From NCBI RefSeq assembly GCF_014395225.1, contig NZ_CP060723.1:620001-684000 (forward strand): a stretch of DNA of 64,000 bases, written 5' to 3'. Positions within the stretch are counted from its first letter, which is position 1. Each line of letters begins with the position of its first letter. The notes beneath the pieces were generated by a model. That model did not search any database, was not told the DNA's origin, and worked only from the letters and a program-made list of their open reading frames with translations. The DNA is from Pedobacter roseus (GTDB lineage: Bacteria; Bacteroidota; Bacteroidia; Sphingobacteriales; Sphingobacteriaceae). Below are positions 26,540-36,016 of the stretch, piece after piece. Position numbers and translations under genes: made by a program.

Positions 26540-26614
26540 GGTAGAGAGTTGAGGGTAGAAAGGTTTAAGGTCTCGATACTCGATAACTATTACTTGCTAA
26601 TAAAAGAATAAAAA
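26540..26614. other. Repeat-like spacer between ftsI and murE
   Basis: The spacer contains GGTCTCGATACTCGATAACT, an internally repetitive string (CTCGATA twice). Similar non-coding spacers break the cluster at three other places, so it may be a dispersed-repeat remnant. Confidence 0.35.
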
Positions 26615-28072
26615 ATGCAATTACAGGATTTACTTTATGGCGTAACGATTAAAGAATTGGTTGGAAAAACCGATAGGGAAATCAATGCGCTTAATTTCGA
26701 TTCGCGTAAAGTAGGGAAAGATGATGTTTTCTTTGCTGTAGTTGGAACTTTAGCAGATGGGCATCAGTTTATCGATCAAACCGTAAAACAGGGTGCAGGG
26801 GTAATTGTATGTGAAAATCTGCCAGAGATCGATGATTTTACCGTAACCTATGTTAAAGTAGAAAATACTTCGGTGGCCCTGGGCATCATGGCGGGTAATT
26901 ATTTCGGAAATCCGTCGGCAGATTTAAAACTGATTGGCATTACCGGAACTAATGGGAAAACCACGATCGCCACAATCCTTTTCAAATTATTAAAAGAGTT
27001 AGGATATAAAACCGGGCTTTTATCAACGGTTGAAAATTATATCAACGAGACAGTTGTTACCGCAACTCATACTACGCCCAATCCGATTGCATTGAACGAA
27101 CTGTTAAGGCAGATGGTTGATGCAGGCTGCGATTATTGCTTTATGGAAGTGAGTTCGCATGCGGTATCACAACACCGTATTGAGGGATTGACATTTGCGG
27201 GAGGTGTTTTTTCAAATATCACACACGATCACCTGGATTTTCATAAAACCTTTGATGCTTATCTGAAAGCTAAAAAGGCATTTTTCGACGGCTTGCCTAA
27301 ATCGGCATTTGCATTGACCAATATCGACGATAAAAACGGTATGGTGATGTTGCAGAACACAAAAGCATATAAAAAAACGTATGCGCTTAAGCAACTGGCC
27401 GATTTTAAAGCAAAAATTATCGAAAACCAGTTTAGTGGTTTGCATTTAGATATCGATAACGAAGATGTTTATTTCAAACTCGTTGGTTCTTTTAATGCCT
27501 ATAACCTTTTGGCAGTTTACGGAACAGCAGTTTTACTCGAACAGGATAAGTTAAAGGTACTAACGCTGTTGAGCCGTTTGTCAGGAGCCGAGGGAAGGTT
27601 CGATTACATTACATCCGAAGATAAAATTATCGGTATTGTAGATTATGCCCATACTCCCGATGCGGTTCAGAATGTATTGAGTACCATCGCCAATATCCGT
27701 AAGGGAACCGAACAGGTAATTACCGTAATCGGTTGTGGTGGGGATCGTGATAAAACCAAACGCCCGATCATGGCACAGGTGGCCTGCGATTGGAGCGATA
27801 AAGTGATTTTAACTTCTGATAACCCGCGTACTGAAGATCCGCAAACGATTATCAGTGAAATGGAAGAAGGGGTATCGCCCACTAATAAGCGTAAAACCTT
27901 ATCCATTTTAGATAGAAGAGAAGCTATAAAAACAGCCTGTCATTTGGCAAAAGCTGGAGATATTATTCTGGTTGCGGGTAAAGGTCATGAAAAATACCAG
28001 GAAATTAATGGCGTAAGGAACCATTTTGATGATAAAGAAATTTTACTTGAACAACTAAAACCAATCAGCTAA
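26615..28072 (+). CDS. murE: UDP-MurNAc-L-Ala-D-Glu:meso-diaminopimelate ligase
   Basis: The 485-residue ATP-dependent ligase adds the third amino acid of the peptidoglycan stem. [12 protein letters not shown] (about residue 109) is the P-loop. [12 protein letters not shown] binds substrate, and [10 protein letters not shown] (about 405) carries the DNPR motif that selects meso-diaminopimelate rather than lysine. This tells the cell-wall chemotype of the organism. The stop overlaps the mraY start as TAATG. Confidence 0.96.
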   Translation: MQLQDLLYGVTIKELVGKTDREINALNFDSRKVGKDDVFFAVVGTLADGHQFIDQTVKQGAGVIVCENLPEIDDFTVTYVKVENTSVALGIMAGNYFGNPSADLKLIGITGTNGKTTIATILFKLLKELGYKTGLLSTVENYINETVVTATHTTPNPIALNELLRQMVDAGCDYCFMEVSSHAVSQHRIEGLTFAGGVFSNITHDHLDFHKTFDAYLKAKKAFFDGLPKSAFALTNIDDKNGMVMLQNTKAYKKTYALKQLADFKAKIIENQFSGLHLDIDNEDVYFKLVGSFNAYNLLAVYGTAVLLEQDKLKVLTLLSRLSGAEGRFDYITSEDKIIGIVDYAHTPDAVQNVLSTIANIRKGTEQVITVIGCGGDRDKTKRPIMAQVACDWSDKVILTSDNPRTEDPQTIISEMEEGVSPTNKRKTLSILDRREAIKTACHLAKAGDIILVAGKGHEKYQEINGVRNHFDDKEILLEQLKPIS

Positions 28073-29319
28073 TGTTATATTTATTATTCGAATACCTGCA
28101 TAAGCATTACGATATCCCCGGATTGAGGTTGTTCCAGTATATAACCTTCCGTGCTTCTATTTCCATTATTTTATCACTGGTCATCACTACGGTATATGGT
28201 CGCAGGCTGATTGATTTTCTGCATAAAAAACAAGTAGGCGAAACGGTAAGGAATTTAGGCTTGGAAGGCCAGATGCAAAAACAGGGTACCCCTACCATGG
28301 GTGGTATTATTATCCTGTTAGGTATTCTGATCCCTACCTTACTATTTGCCAATATTTCCAATATCTATGTGATCTTAATGATCATCACCACGATCTGGAT
28401 GGGTGCCATTGGGTTTTTGGATGATTATATCAAAGTTTTCAAAAAAAATAAAGAGGGTTTAGCTGGCCGTTTTAAAGTGGTTGGCCAGGTAGGACTCGGA
28501 CTGATTGTAGGTACTACGATGTATTTTCACCCAAATATAGTGGTGAGGGAAACCGTTCAGGATAATGTTAAAAACACTTCGTCTGTGCCGATGGTATTGC
28601 GTCAAAAAGGCGAAACGTTCTATTATACCCAGGATGTGAAATCCAGCAAGACCAATATGCCTTTTTATAAGAACAATGAGTTCGATTACGCCAAGGTACT
28701 AAAGTTTTTAGGTGGCGATTACCAGAAATATGCTTTTATCATATTCCTGGCTTTTACCGTATTTATTATTACAGCAGTTTCGAACGGAGCTAATATTACC
28801 GATGGCATTGATGGGTTAGCTACCGGAACATCTGCGGTAATTGGGATCACACTGGGTATTTTGGCTTATGTATCGGGTAATACGATAATGGCTGATTACC
28901 TGAATATCATGTATATCCCCAATTCGGCGGAGCTGATGATTTTTGCTGGCGCATTTGTCGGCGCGTGTGTGGGCTTCCTTTGGTACAACTCTTATCCCGC
29001 CCAGATTTTTATGGGTGATACCGGAAGTTTGGCCATAGGAGGCATTATAGCAGCATTTGCATTAATGATTCGTAAAGAACTTTTGATCCCGATTTTATGT
29101 GGAATCTTCCTGGTAGAACTGGTGTCGGTAATTATGCAGGTATCTTATTTTAAGTATACCAAAAAGAAATTTGGCGAAGGAAGAAGGATTTTCCTGATGT
29201 CGCCGCTGCACCACCATTATCAAAAGAAAGGTTATCACGAAGCCAAAATTGTAACCCGTTTCTGGATCATCGGAATCATGCTGGCAATTATGACGATAGT
29301 AACATTGAAGTTGAGGTAG
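28072..29319 (+). CDS. mraY: Phospho-N-acetylmuramoyl-pentapeptide transferase
   Basis: The 415-residue integral membrane enzyme forms lipid I from UDP-MurNAc-pentapeptide and undecaprenyl phosphate. About ten helices are present with family motifs [35 protein letters not shown] (catalytic Asp), [13 protein letters not shown] and [12 protein letters not shown]. It is longer than E. coli MraY (360) because of an insertion of about 60 residues (roughly 165-225, VRETVQ...YQKYA) between helices, as is usual in Bacteroidota. It overlaps murE by one base. Confidence 0.96.
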   Translation: MLYLLFEYLHKHYDIPGLRLFQYITFRASISIILSLVITTVYGRRLIDFLHKKQVGETVRNLGLEGQMQKQGTPTMGGIIILLGILIPTLLFANISNIYVILMIITTIWMGAIGFLDDYIKVFKKNKEGLAGRFKVVGQVGLGLIVGTTMYFHPNIVVRETVQDNVKNTSSVPMVLRQKGETFYYTQDVKSSKTNMPFYKNNEFDYAKVLKFLGGDYQKYAFIIFLAFTVFIITAVSNGANITDGIDGLATGTSAVIGITLGILAYVSGNTIMADYLNIMYIPNSAELMIFAGAFVGACVGFLWYNSYPAQIFMGDTGSLAIGGIIAAFALMIRKELLIPILCGIFLVELVSVIMQVSYFKYTKKKFGEGRRIFLMSPLHHHYQKKGYHEAKIVTRFWIIGIMLAIMTIVTLKLR

Positions 29320-29433
29320 GTTGAGGTTGAAGGGAAAAGCTGAAAGATAAAAGAAAGAATAATAAAAAATAAAAGTGTAATGGTATTCCTGTCTTAATAC
29401 TTGATACCCATTACTTAATACTAAAAAAATAAA
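29320..29433. repeat. Repeat-like spacer with inverted repeat between mraY and murD
   Basis: GTAATGGTAT (29377-29386) pairs with ATACCCATTAC (29404-29414) apart from one bulged base, and the text between (CTTAATACTTGATAC) is itself repetitive. It has the look of a dispersed intergenic repeat. No gene is present. Confidence 0.4.
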
Positions 29434-30822
29434 ATGAGCACAAATAATACTACATCAAGCAATACTAAGTCAGCAATGGCAGGGAATGGCCGTGTAGTTA
29501 TTTTAGGTGCTGGTGAGAGTGGTGTTGGTGCTGCAAAATTGGCCCAGACTAAAGGCTTCGAGGTTTTTGTATCAGACTATGGAATAATCAGCGATAAATA
29601 CAAAGCTGCTTTAGAAAAACTTGGCGTCCCATTCGAGTCTGAAAAACATACCGAAGAGCTGATTTTAAATGCTACAGAAGTAATTAAAAGTCCAGGTATT
29701 CCGCCAAGCGCGCCGATCATTAAAAAGTTGGTTGCTAAAGGGATTTCAGTGGTATCGGAAATCGAGTTTGCCAAAAGATACACCAATGCCAAAACCATCT
29801 GTATTACCGGTTCAAATGGTAAATCGACAACCAGTTTATTAACCTATCACATTTTAAAAAATGCAGGTTTAAATGTGGGGTTGGCAGGTAACATTGGTCA
29901 GAGTTTTGCGGCGCAGGTGGCTACAGAAAGTTATGATTATTATGTGCTGGAGATCTCGAGCTTCATGCTTGATGACATGTTCAAATTTAAAGCCGATATC
30001 GCGGTTTTGTTGAACATCACGCCAGATCATTTAGACCGTTACGATTATAAGCTGGAAAATTATGCCGCATCAAAAATGCGTATCGTTCAAAACCAGACGG
30101 CAGATGATGTTTTCATTTACTGCGCTGATGATGAAGAAAGCTTAAAAGCCATTGCTTTAACAAAACCTTTGGCAAAAAGTTATCCATTTTCAATTATTAA
30201 AAAGGTTGAAACTGGTGCTTTTTTAGAAGAAACTACAATACATATCCTTACAGAACCAAATAACGAATTAACCATGACGATTTCAGATTTAGCCTTACAA
30301 GGCAAGCACAACATTTATAATTCTATGGCATCAGGAATCGTGTCGAAAGTTTTAGAATTAAGAAATGAGACTATCCGCGAAAGCATGGGCAACTTCAAGA
30401 ATATTGAACACAGGTTAGAACATGTGGCCAAAATTTCTGGAATTGATTTCATCAATGATAGTAAAGCAACCAATGTAAACTCTACCTGGTATGCTTTAGA
30501 GAGCATGACCAGTGATGTAGTGCTGATTATGGGCGGTGTTGATAAAGGAAACGATTACAACATGCTTAAAGACCTGGTTAAAAGTAAGGTAAAAGCTATT
30601 GTGTGTTTGGGTAAGGATAACAAACGTATCCACGATGCATTTGAGGATGACGTGGAAGTAATTGTAAATACTTTTTCGGCTGATGAGGCAGCGCAGATCG
30701 CTTTCCATTTAGCTAAACGTGGAGATGCAGTATTGTTATCACCAGCCTGTGCTAGTTTCGATTTGTTTAAAAATTATGAAGACCGCGGTAACCAGTTTAA
30801 AGCGGCAGTTAGAGAATTATAA
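29434..30822 (+). CDS. murD: UDP-N-acetylmuramoyl-L-alanine:D-glutamate ligase
   Basis: The 462-residue cytoplasmic ligase adds D-Glu to UDP-MurNAc-L-Ala using ATP. VVILGAGESGVGAAKLA (about residue 21) is the N-terminal nucleotide-binding fold, ITGSNGKSTTSLL (about 124) the P-loop, NITPDHLDRY the metal and carbamyl-lysine region, and SPACASFDLFKNYEDRGNQF the C-terminal signature. The first 17 residues are a Ser/Asn/Thr-rich extension before the conserved fold. A start at the internal Met 15 is possible. It is 14 bases upstream of ftsW. Confidence 0.95.
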   Translation: MSTNNTTSSNTKSAMAGNGRVVILGAGESGVGAAKLAQTKGFEVFVSDYGIISDKYKAALEKLGVPFESEKHTEELILNATEVIKSPGIPPSAPIIKKLVAKGISVVSEIEFAKRYTNAKTICITGSNGKSTTSLLTYHILKNAGLNVGLAGNIGQSFAAQVATESYDYYVLEISSFMLDDMFKFKADIAVLLNITPDHLDRYDYKLENYAASKMRIVQNQTADDVFIYCADDEESLKAIALTKPLAKSYPFSIIKKVETGAFLEETTIHILTEPNNELTMTISDLALQGKHNIYNSMASGIVSKVLELRNETIRESMGNFKNIEHRLEHVAKISGIDFINDSKATNVNSTWYALESMTSDVVLIMGGVDKGNDYNMLKDLVKSKVKAIVCLGKDNKRIHDAFEDDVEVIVNTFSADEAAQIAFHLAKRGDAVLLSPACASFDLFKNYEDRGNQFKAAVREL

Positions 30823-30836
30823 TAGGAGGCTTAAAT

Positions 30837-32030
30837 ATGTTTCAGGCATTACTTAATAAAACAAAAGGCGATAGGTGGATCTGGTTGATCATCATCCTGC
30901 TTTCGCTTATATCAGTAATGGCTGTGTATAGTGCAACTGGTACATTGGCCTATAAAAAAGGAGAAGCAGTAGAAAAACTTTTGCTAACCAAGCACCTTAT
31001 TTTTGTACTGATGGGTATTGGTATGATTTACATCGCCCACCTGCTCGATTACCGTTATTATGCCGGTATCTCGAAGGTTTTGATGATCGTAACCATTCCC
31101 TTGCTCTTTTATACACTAATATTCGGTACCAACTTAAACGATGCTTCCAGGTGGGTTAAAATACCTGTAATTGGATTAACTTTTCAAACCTCCGATTTAG
31201 CGAAATTAGCTTTGATCACCTTTCTGGCGCGTATGCTTACCAAAAAGCAGGAAAATATTAAAAACGTAAAAGAATCATTTATACCAATTATGGGTTCGGT
31301 TTGTGTGGTATTTGTTTTAATCGCACTTGCCAACTTATCAACAGCATTGATGCTGTTTGGTGTAAGTATTTTGCTGTTGATTATCGGCAGGATTAGTATT
31401 AAACAGATTGCGATTGTTTGTGCAGGGGGCTTTATACTGCTATTATTCGTTTTCTTTTTGGGGCCAAGGAGAAAAACATACATGTCGCGTATCAATACGT
31501 TTATGCATCCCGAAATGCAGCATTCAGATAAAACTTTCCAAGCAGATCAGGCGAAAATCGCCTTAGCTACTGGTGGTGTTTTTGGTAAAGGACCAGGTAA
31601 TAGTACACAGCGCAATTTCCTGCCACACCCATATTCCGATTTTATTTTCGCCATTATTATTGAAGAATGGGGAACTGTGGGAGGAATTGTAATTATGATA
31701 CTATACCTGGTGCTTTTATACCGATGTATCAAGATCGTAACCCGGGCGCCCAAGGCCTTCGGGGCATTGCTGGCTGCCGGACTAAGTTTTAGTCTGACCA
31801 TCCAGGCTTTTGCAAACATGGCTGTAGCAGTAGGTTTAGGCCCGGTAACAGGAGTTCCGCTTCCATTGGTAAGTATGGGGGGTACATCGATGATTTTTAC
31901 CAGTGTGGCCTTTGGAATTATTTTGAGCGTAAGCCGCGATGTTGAAGAAAATGCAAACGCAGCAACAAAAGAAGAAAAAGATAAGGTAAGAAATAAAGTA
32001 ATAATAGGTGAGATACCTGCGATAGCTTAG
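30837..32030 (+). CDS. ftsW: Septal peptidoglycan polymerase FtsW (SEDS family)
   Basis: The 397-residue protein has about ten membrane helices and the SEDS signature. Motifs include YSATGTLAYKKG, ASRWVKIPVIGLTFQTSDLAKLA (split over about 101-123), PDF-like HPYSDFIFAIIIEEWG (about 266) and the C-terminal GPVTGVPLPLVSMGGTSMIF segment. It polymerises glycan strands from lipid II with its partner FtsI. An AGGAGG lies eight bases before the ATG, an uncommonly good ribosome-binding site here. Confidence 0.95.
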   Translation: MFQALLNKTKGDRWIWLIIILLSLISVMAVYSATGTLAYKKGEAVEKLLLTKHLIFVLMGIGMIYIAHLLDYRYYAGISKVLMIVTIPLLFYTLIFGTNLNDASRWVKIPVIGLTFQTSDLAKLALITFLARMLTKKQENIKNVKESFIPIMGSVCVVFVLIALANLSTALMLFGVSILLLIIGRISIKQIAIVCAGGFILLLFVFFLGPRRKTYMSRINTFMHPEMQHSDKTFQADQAKIALATGGVFGKGPGNSTQRNFLPHPYSDFIFAIIIEEWGTVGGIVIMILYLVLLYRCIKIVTRAPKAFGALLAAGLSFSLTIQAFANMAVAVGLGPVTGVPLPLVSMGGTSMIFTSVAFGIILSVSRDVEENANAATKEEKDKVRNKVIIGEIPAIA

Positions 32031-32035
32031 AGAAG

Positions 32036-32200
32036 TTGAAATGTTGGAAAGTTAAAATGTTGAAAAGTTAATTAAGCATCGACAAACCTTGTGTCTTCGT
32101 GCCTAGGTGGTGAAAATATAAGTTCAGCGCTCTTTGTGGTTAAAAATAATAAAAACTCAGTGCCCTCTGTGAAAACTAAGTGTACTCTGTGGTAAAAAAT
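32036..32200. repeat. Tandem degenerate repeats in the ftsW-murG spacer
   Basis: Two kinds of repeat are visible. First, AATGTTGGAAAGTTA and AATGTTGAAAAGTTA occur back to back (about 32040-32071). Second, four related units follow near 32088, 32125, 32156 and 32178, each of the form GTG-(T/C)(C/T)TC-(T/G)GTGGT-AAAAAT. Such CTCTGTGGT-containing spacers are, from memory, common between genes in Bacteroidota genomes. No gene fits here. Confidence 0.55.
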
Positions 32201-32214
32201 AGATAAACAATAAA

Positions 32215-33318
32215 ATGAATAATTCCCCAAAAATTATCATATCAGGTGGTGGCACCGGCGGGCACATTTTTCCCGCCGTAGCCATAGCCAATGCGCTGAA
32301 GCGCTTGGTGCCCGCTTGTGAAATTTTATTTGTGGGCGCAAATGGCCGCATGGAAATGGAAAAAGTTCCTGCAGCCGGATATAAAATAATTGGTTTAAAT
32401 ATCAGTGGTATGCAGCGTGGCTCGATCGTAAAAAACCTGTCGCTTCCCTTTAAGGTCATCGGCAGCGTGCGCAGGGCTATACAGATTATAAACGATTTTA
32501 AACCTGATGCGGTTGTGGGTGTTGGTGGTTACGCTTCCGGACCTTTATTATACGCTGCCTCATTAAAAGCGATTCCGTACCTTATCCAGGAACAGAATTC
32601 TTATGCTGGGGTAACCAATAAATGGTTGGGTAAAAAAGCATCCAAAATATGTGTCGCTTTTGATGGCATGGATCAGTTTTTCCCTGCCGACAGGATTTTA
32701 AAAACCGGAAACCCTGTGCGTAAAGAAGTAGTCGATATTCAGGGGAAACACTTTCAGGGTGCGGAGCTGCTAAAATTAGACCCTTTGAAAAAGACCATTA
32801 TGGTTACCGGAGGGAGTTTGGGTGCGGGAACACTGAATAAAGCAATTGAAAAACATTTGCCCGAAATCATTGCACAGGATGTGCAGGTAATCTGGCAAAC
32901 AGGTAAATACTACTATCAGGGAATAATCGAAAGGTTGGGGCTTGAATACCATCCAAACGTTCGCATCCTCGAGTTTTTAAATAAAATGGATCTGGCCTAT
33001 GCTGCTGCAGATATAATCATCAGCCGTGCTGGAGCAGGAACCATTGCTGAGCTTTGTCTGATTAAAAAACCGGTGATCCTGGTGCCTTCGCCAAATGTTG
33101 CTGAAGATCATCAGACCAAAAATGCAATGGCTTTGGTAAAAAACGGAGCCGCTTTATTAATTAACGACCGCTCTGCTGAAGACACCTTGGTTAATGAGGC
33201 ACTGGCCCTGCTAAACAATAAAGAACAAAGTGAAAAGCTTGCAGAAAGCATAGGTAAAATGGCACTGCCCGAAGCCGATGAAATTATTGCAGGCGAAGTA
33301 TTGAAACTGATTAAATAA
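32215..33318 (+). CDS. murG: Lipid II synthase (UDP-GlcNAc transferase)
   Basis: The 367-residue GT28 enzyme adds GlcNAc to lipid I on the inner face of the membrane. IISGGGTGGHIFPAVAIANAL has its GGTGGH diphosphate-binding motif at about residue 10. GVGGYASGPLL and QEQNSYAGVTNK bind acceptor, MVTGGSLGAGTLN starts the second Rossmann fold, and SRAGAGTIAEL binds UDP-GlcNAc. Length and layout are standard. Confidence 0.96.
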   Translation: MNNSPKIIISGGGTGGHIFPAVAIANALKRLVPACEILFVGANGRMEMEKVPAAGYKIIGLNISGMQRGSIVKNLSLPFKVIGSVRRAIQIINDFKPDAVVGVGGYASGPLLYAASLKAIPYLIQEQNSYAGVTNKWLGKKASKICVAFDGMDQFFPADRILKTGNPVRKEVVDIQGKHFQGAELLKLDPLKKTIMVTGGSLGAGTLNKAIEKHLPEIIAQDVQVIWQTGKYYYQGIIERLGLEYHPNVRILEFLNKMDLAYAAADIIISRAGAGTIAELCLIKKPVILVPSPNVAEDHQTKNAMALVKNGAALLINDRSAEDTLVNEALALLNNKEQSEKLAESIGKMALPEADEIIAGEVLKLIK

Positions 33319-33333
33319 AGGTATAAAAAAATC

Positions 33334-33419
33334 AGATGTGAGATATGAGAAGTTAGATTTGAGATTAAGCGTTAACTCGCAAGTCTCATATCTCAAATCT
33401 CACATCTAGCATCTCAAAT
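33334..33419. repeat. Modular inverted repeat in the murG-murC spacer
   Basis: Left modules AGATGTGAGAT (33334), AGATATGAGA (33341) and AGATTTGAGAT (33355) each have a reverse complement on the right (33397-33407, 33384-33393, 33390-33400), around an 18-base centre. The right side continues with ATCTCAAAT. The pattern resembles a dispersed low-complexity hairpin element. Confidence 0.6.
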
Positions 33420-33427
33420 GAAAAAAA

Positions 33428-34783
33428 ATGGAATTAAGTAAAATAAATAGGGTTTTCTTTGTAGGTATCGGTGGTATCGGCATGAGTGCGCTTGCCCGTT
33501 ATTTTGCTAAACGCGGACAAGTGGTTTGTGGTTACGATAAAACCCGTACCAAGTTGACCGAGACATTAGAACAGGAAGGGATTTTGATTACCTATCTTGA
33601 CGACGATGCTTCATTGCCTAGCGCATTTTTAGATCATCATGAAGATACATTGGTGGTATATACCCCGGCAATTCCTAAAGATTCAAAAGTTTTAAATCAC
33701 TTTATTGACAAAGGTTTTTCACTTAAAAAGCGTTCAGAGGTTTTGGGTATCATCAGCAAAGGTATGTTTTGCATCGCTGTTGCCGGTACACATGGTAAAA
33801 CCACTACATCGTCTATCGTAGCACATATTTTAAAAGATACCGGTTACGATTGTACAGCATTTTTGGGTGGGATAACCAGTAACTATAACAGTAACGTACT
33901 TTTCGGTGATAATAATGTGGTAGTAGTAGAAGCCGATGAATATGACCGATCTTTCCTGACATTGCATCCTGATATTGCAGTGGTGACCTCGATGGATGCC
34001 GATCATTTGGATATCTACGGAGATAAAAGCCACCTCGAAGAATCTTTCAGGCTATTTGCCGGACAACTTAAGGCCGAAGGTACCCTTTATGCACATGAAG
34101 GATTACCCTTGGAAAATAGCATCAGTTACGCGGCTAGCCCCACAGCGAAAGCAAAGGCTGAGAATTTGAGGGTGGAAGGATCAAAATTTGTGTTCGATTA
34201 TGCAGATGCCACGCAGCGCATAACAGATATCAGTTTAATGCTTCCAGGCAAACACAATGTAGAAAATACAACCGTTGCTATTGCCATCGCGTTACAATTG
34301 GGTATTGATGCAGAAAAAATAAAACAAGCTGTTGCAAATTTCAAAGGAGTTAAACGCCGTTTCGAATATATTGTGAATAATGGCAATCAGATTTACATTG
34401 ATGACTATGCACATCATCCTGAGGAATTGAGAGCCTGTTTTGACGCAGTGAGACAGCTTTATCCTGATAAGAAGTTAACCGTGATTTTTCAACCGCACCT
34501 TTTCACGCGTACGAGGGATTTTGCAGATGAATTTGCAAAAGTTTTAAGTACTGCCGACGAACTGCTGCTGCTGGAAATTTATCCGGCAAGAGAATTGCCC
34601 CTTGAAGATATAAACGCGCAGTTTTTGTTGGATAAAATCATTTTAACAGATAAACAAGTATGTGGAAAAGATTTTGTTGTTCAGCATGTTAAGGACACCA
34701 AACCTGAATTAATTTTAACAGTAGGAGCAGGGGATATCGATACGGTTATTGAGCCCCTAAAAAATATATTGAACAATGCTTAA
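33428..34783 (+). CDS. murC: UDP-N-acetylmuramate:L-alanine ligase
   Basis: The 451-residue ATP-dependent ligase adds L-Ala to UDP-MurNAc. VFFVGIGGIGMSALAR (about residue 9) is the N-terminal fold, VAGTHGKTTTSSI (about 118) the P-loop, EADEYDRSFL and MDADHLDIYG the metal and substrate regions, and IDDYAHHPEEL the C-terminal domain signature. The stop overlaps ftsQ by eight bases. Confidence 0.96.
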   Translation: MELSKINRVFFVGIGGIGMSALARYFAKRGQVVCGYDKTRTKLTETLEQEGILITYLDDDASLPSAFLDHHEDTLVVYTPAIPKDSKVLNHFIDKGFSLKKRSEVLGIISKGMFCIAVAGTHGKTTTSSIVAHILKDTGYDCTAFLGGITSNYNSNVLFGDNNVVVVEADEYDRSFLTLHPDIAVVTSMDADHLDIYGDKSHLEESFRLFAGQLKAEGTLYAHEGLPLENSISYAASPTAKAKAENLRVEGSKFVFDYADATQRITDISLMLPGKHNVENTTVAIAIALQLGIDAEKIKQAVANFKGVKRRFEYIVNNGNQIYIDDYAHHPEELRACFDAVRQLYPDKKLTVIFQPHLFTRTRDFADEFAKVLSTADELLLLEIYPARELPLEDINAQFLLDKIILTDKQVCGKDFVVQHVKDTKPELILTVGAGDIDTVIEPLKNILNNA

Positions 34784-36011
34784 ACGGATAAACTGGAGCG
34801 CAATTTTTACCGGCTTTGCCTGGCTGATCAGCCTGGCGGGAGTGGTTGTGCTTTTGAGTTTCATCAACGTGAAAAAGCAGACGGTTAAATGTACCGATGT
34901 TAAAATCCTGATTCCTGGTGCCGATAATTTTATTGAACGAGAAGAGATTGATGCCATCCTAAAAGAAGATCAGGGCATATTATTGGGTCGTAACCTCGAA
35001 AATATCAACATTCATAAAATTGAGCAAAAACTGCAGTCTAACCCATATATCGGTTTTGCAAAGGTATACGTAGATATGGATGGTGTATTACATATCGAGG
35101 TAAAACAGCGGCAGCCGATTCTCCGCATTCTGAATGAGAACGGACAGGATTTTTATATTGATAATGATGGGTTGAAAATGCCGATTTCATCAAACTTTAC
35201 CGCTAACGTACTGGTGGCAACAGGTCATATCAGCGAGGTTTTCGGTAGCCGTGTTGATACCTTGCATACGCAACTTGCAAGAGATCTTTATAAAACAGCG
35301 CAGTACATTAAAAAAGATACGCTCTGGGATTCGCAGATCGAGCAGATTGTCGTCGATCAGAAAAACGACATAGAACTGATTCCGAGAGTGGGCAATCAGC
35401 GTATCATTTTAGGCGATGCGGATTCATTGGAAAAGAAGATGAAAAACCTTTTGCTCTTCTATAAAAAAGCAATGCCGCAGGTGGGTTGGGATACTTATAA
35501 AACCATCAATATTAAATATACCAATCAGATTGTTTGCGAAAAAAGAGATTCGACAGGTTTAGGGAAAAAAGCAAAAACATTTTCGGCGGCTGATAGTTTG
35601 AGGATACAGCGAAGCGTGACTGATTCATTAATAAAAAATACAATTAGTACAGTAATGGACGATCGCCCTGAAGCCAATCAGCCAGAAGCGGCAGCGCCTA
35701 AAAAGCCAGAACCTAAAAAGCCTGAACCTAAAAAGGTGGAAGCCAGAAAAGAGGAGCCAAAAAAAACAGAAGTAAAAAAGGTCACGCCTAAAAAGGTTGA
35801 ACCAGTAAAAACAGAAATAAAAAAGCCGGTAGTTGTAGCGGCTGTTAAACCAAAGGAAACAAAACCAGCGGATAAAAAAGAGAAACCGAAGCAAACCGGA
35901 GCAACGCAGCCAAAGACGGCAAAATCTGAGGCTCAGTTGAAAAAAGAAAAAGAAGCAAGAGAAAAAGAAATCAGAGCCCTAGAAAAACAGTATAAAACTC
36001 AGCAAAATTAA
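34776..36011 (+). CDS. ftsQ: Division protein FtsQ with long Lys/Pro/Glu-rich C-terminal tail
   Basis: The 411-residue protein has a short cytoplasmic end, one membrane helix (about 8-29), a POTRA domain (about 36-105, CTDVKILIPGADNFIEREEI) and the FtsQ/DivIB beta domain to about residue 255 (YKTINIKYTNQIVCEK). Ordinary FtsQ ends about here. This one continues for roughly 150 residues: a linker, then KKPEPKKPEPKK-type repeats, then a charged helix (KKEKEAREKEIRALEKQY). By topology the tail is periplasmic and strongly basic. FtsQ links FtsL/FtsB to the divisome. Overlaps murC by eight bases and precedes ftsA by five. Confidence 0.88.
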   Translation: MLKRINWSAIFTGFAWLISLAGVVVLLSFINVKKQTVKCTDVKILIPGADNFIEREEIDAILKEDQGILLGRNLENINIHKIEQKLQSNPYIGFAKVYVDMDGVLHIEVKQRQPILRILNENGQDFYIDNDGLKMPISSNFTANVLVATGHISEVFGSRVDTLHTQLARDLYKTAQYIKKDTLWDSQIEQIVVDQKNDIELIPRVGNQRIILGDADSLEKKMKNLLLFYKKAMPQVGWDTYKTINIKYTNQIVCEKRDSTGLGKKAKTFSAADSLRIQRSVTDSLIKNTISTVMDDRPEANQPEAAAPKKPEPKKPEPKKVEARKEEPKKTEVKKVTPKKVEPVKTEIKKPVVVAAVKPKETKPADKKEKPKQTGATQPKTAKSEAQLKKEKEAREKEIRALEKQYKTQQN

Positions 36012-36016
36012 CGAAT

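Noticed and set aside
32088..32200. Tandem repeats as a CRISPR array
   Set aside because: Units are degenerate, of uneven spacing, and no cas genes are present.
35628..35894. Minus-strand ORF of 88 aromatic and Arg-rich residues
   Set aside because: It is the antisense of the Lys/Pro-rich ftsQ tail; its odd composition follows from the repeats.
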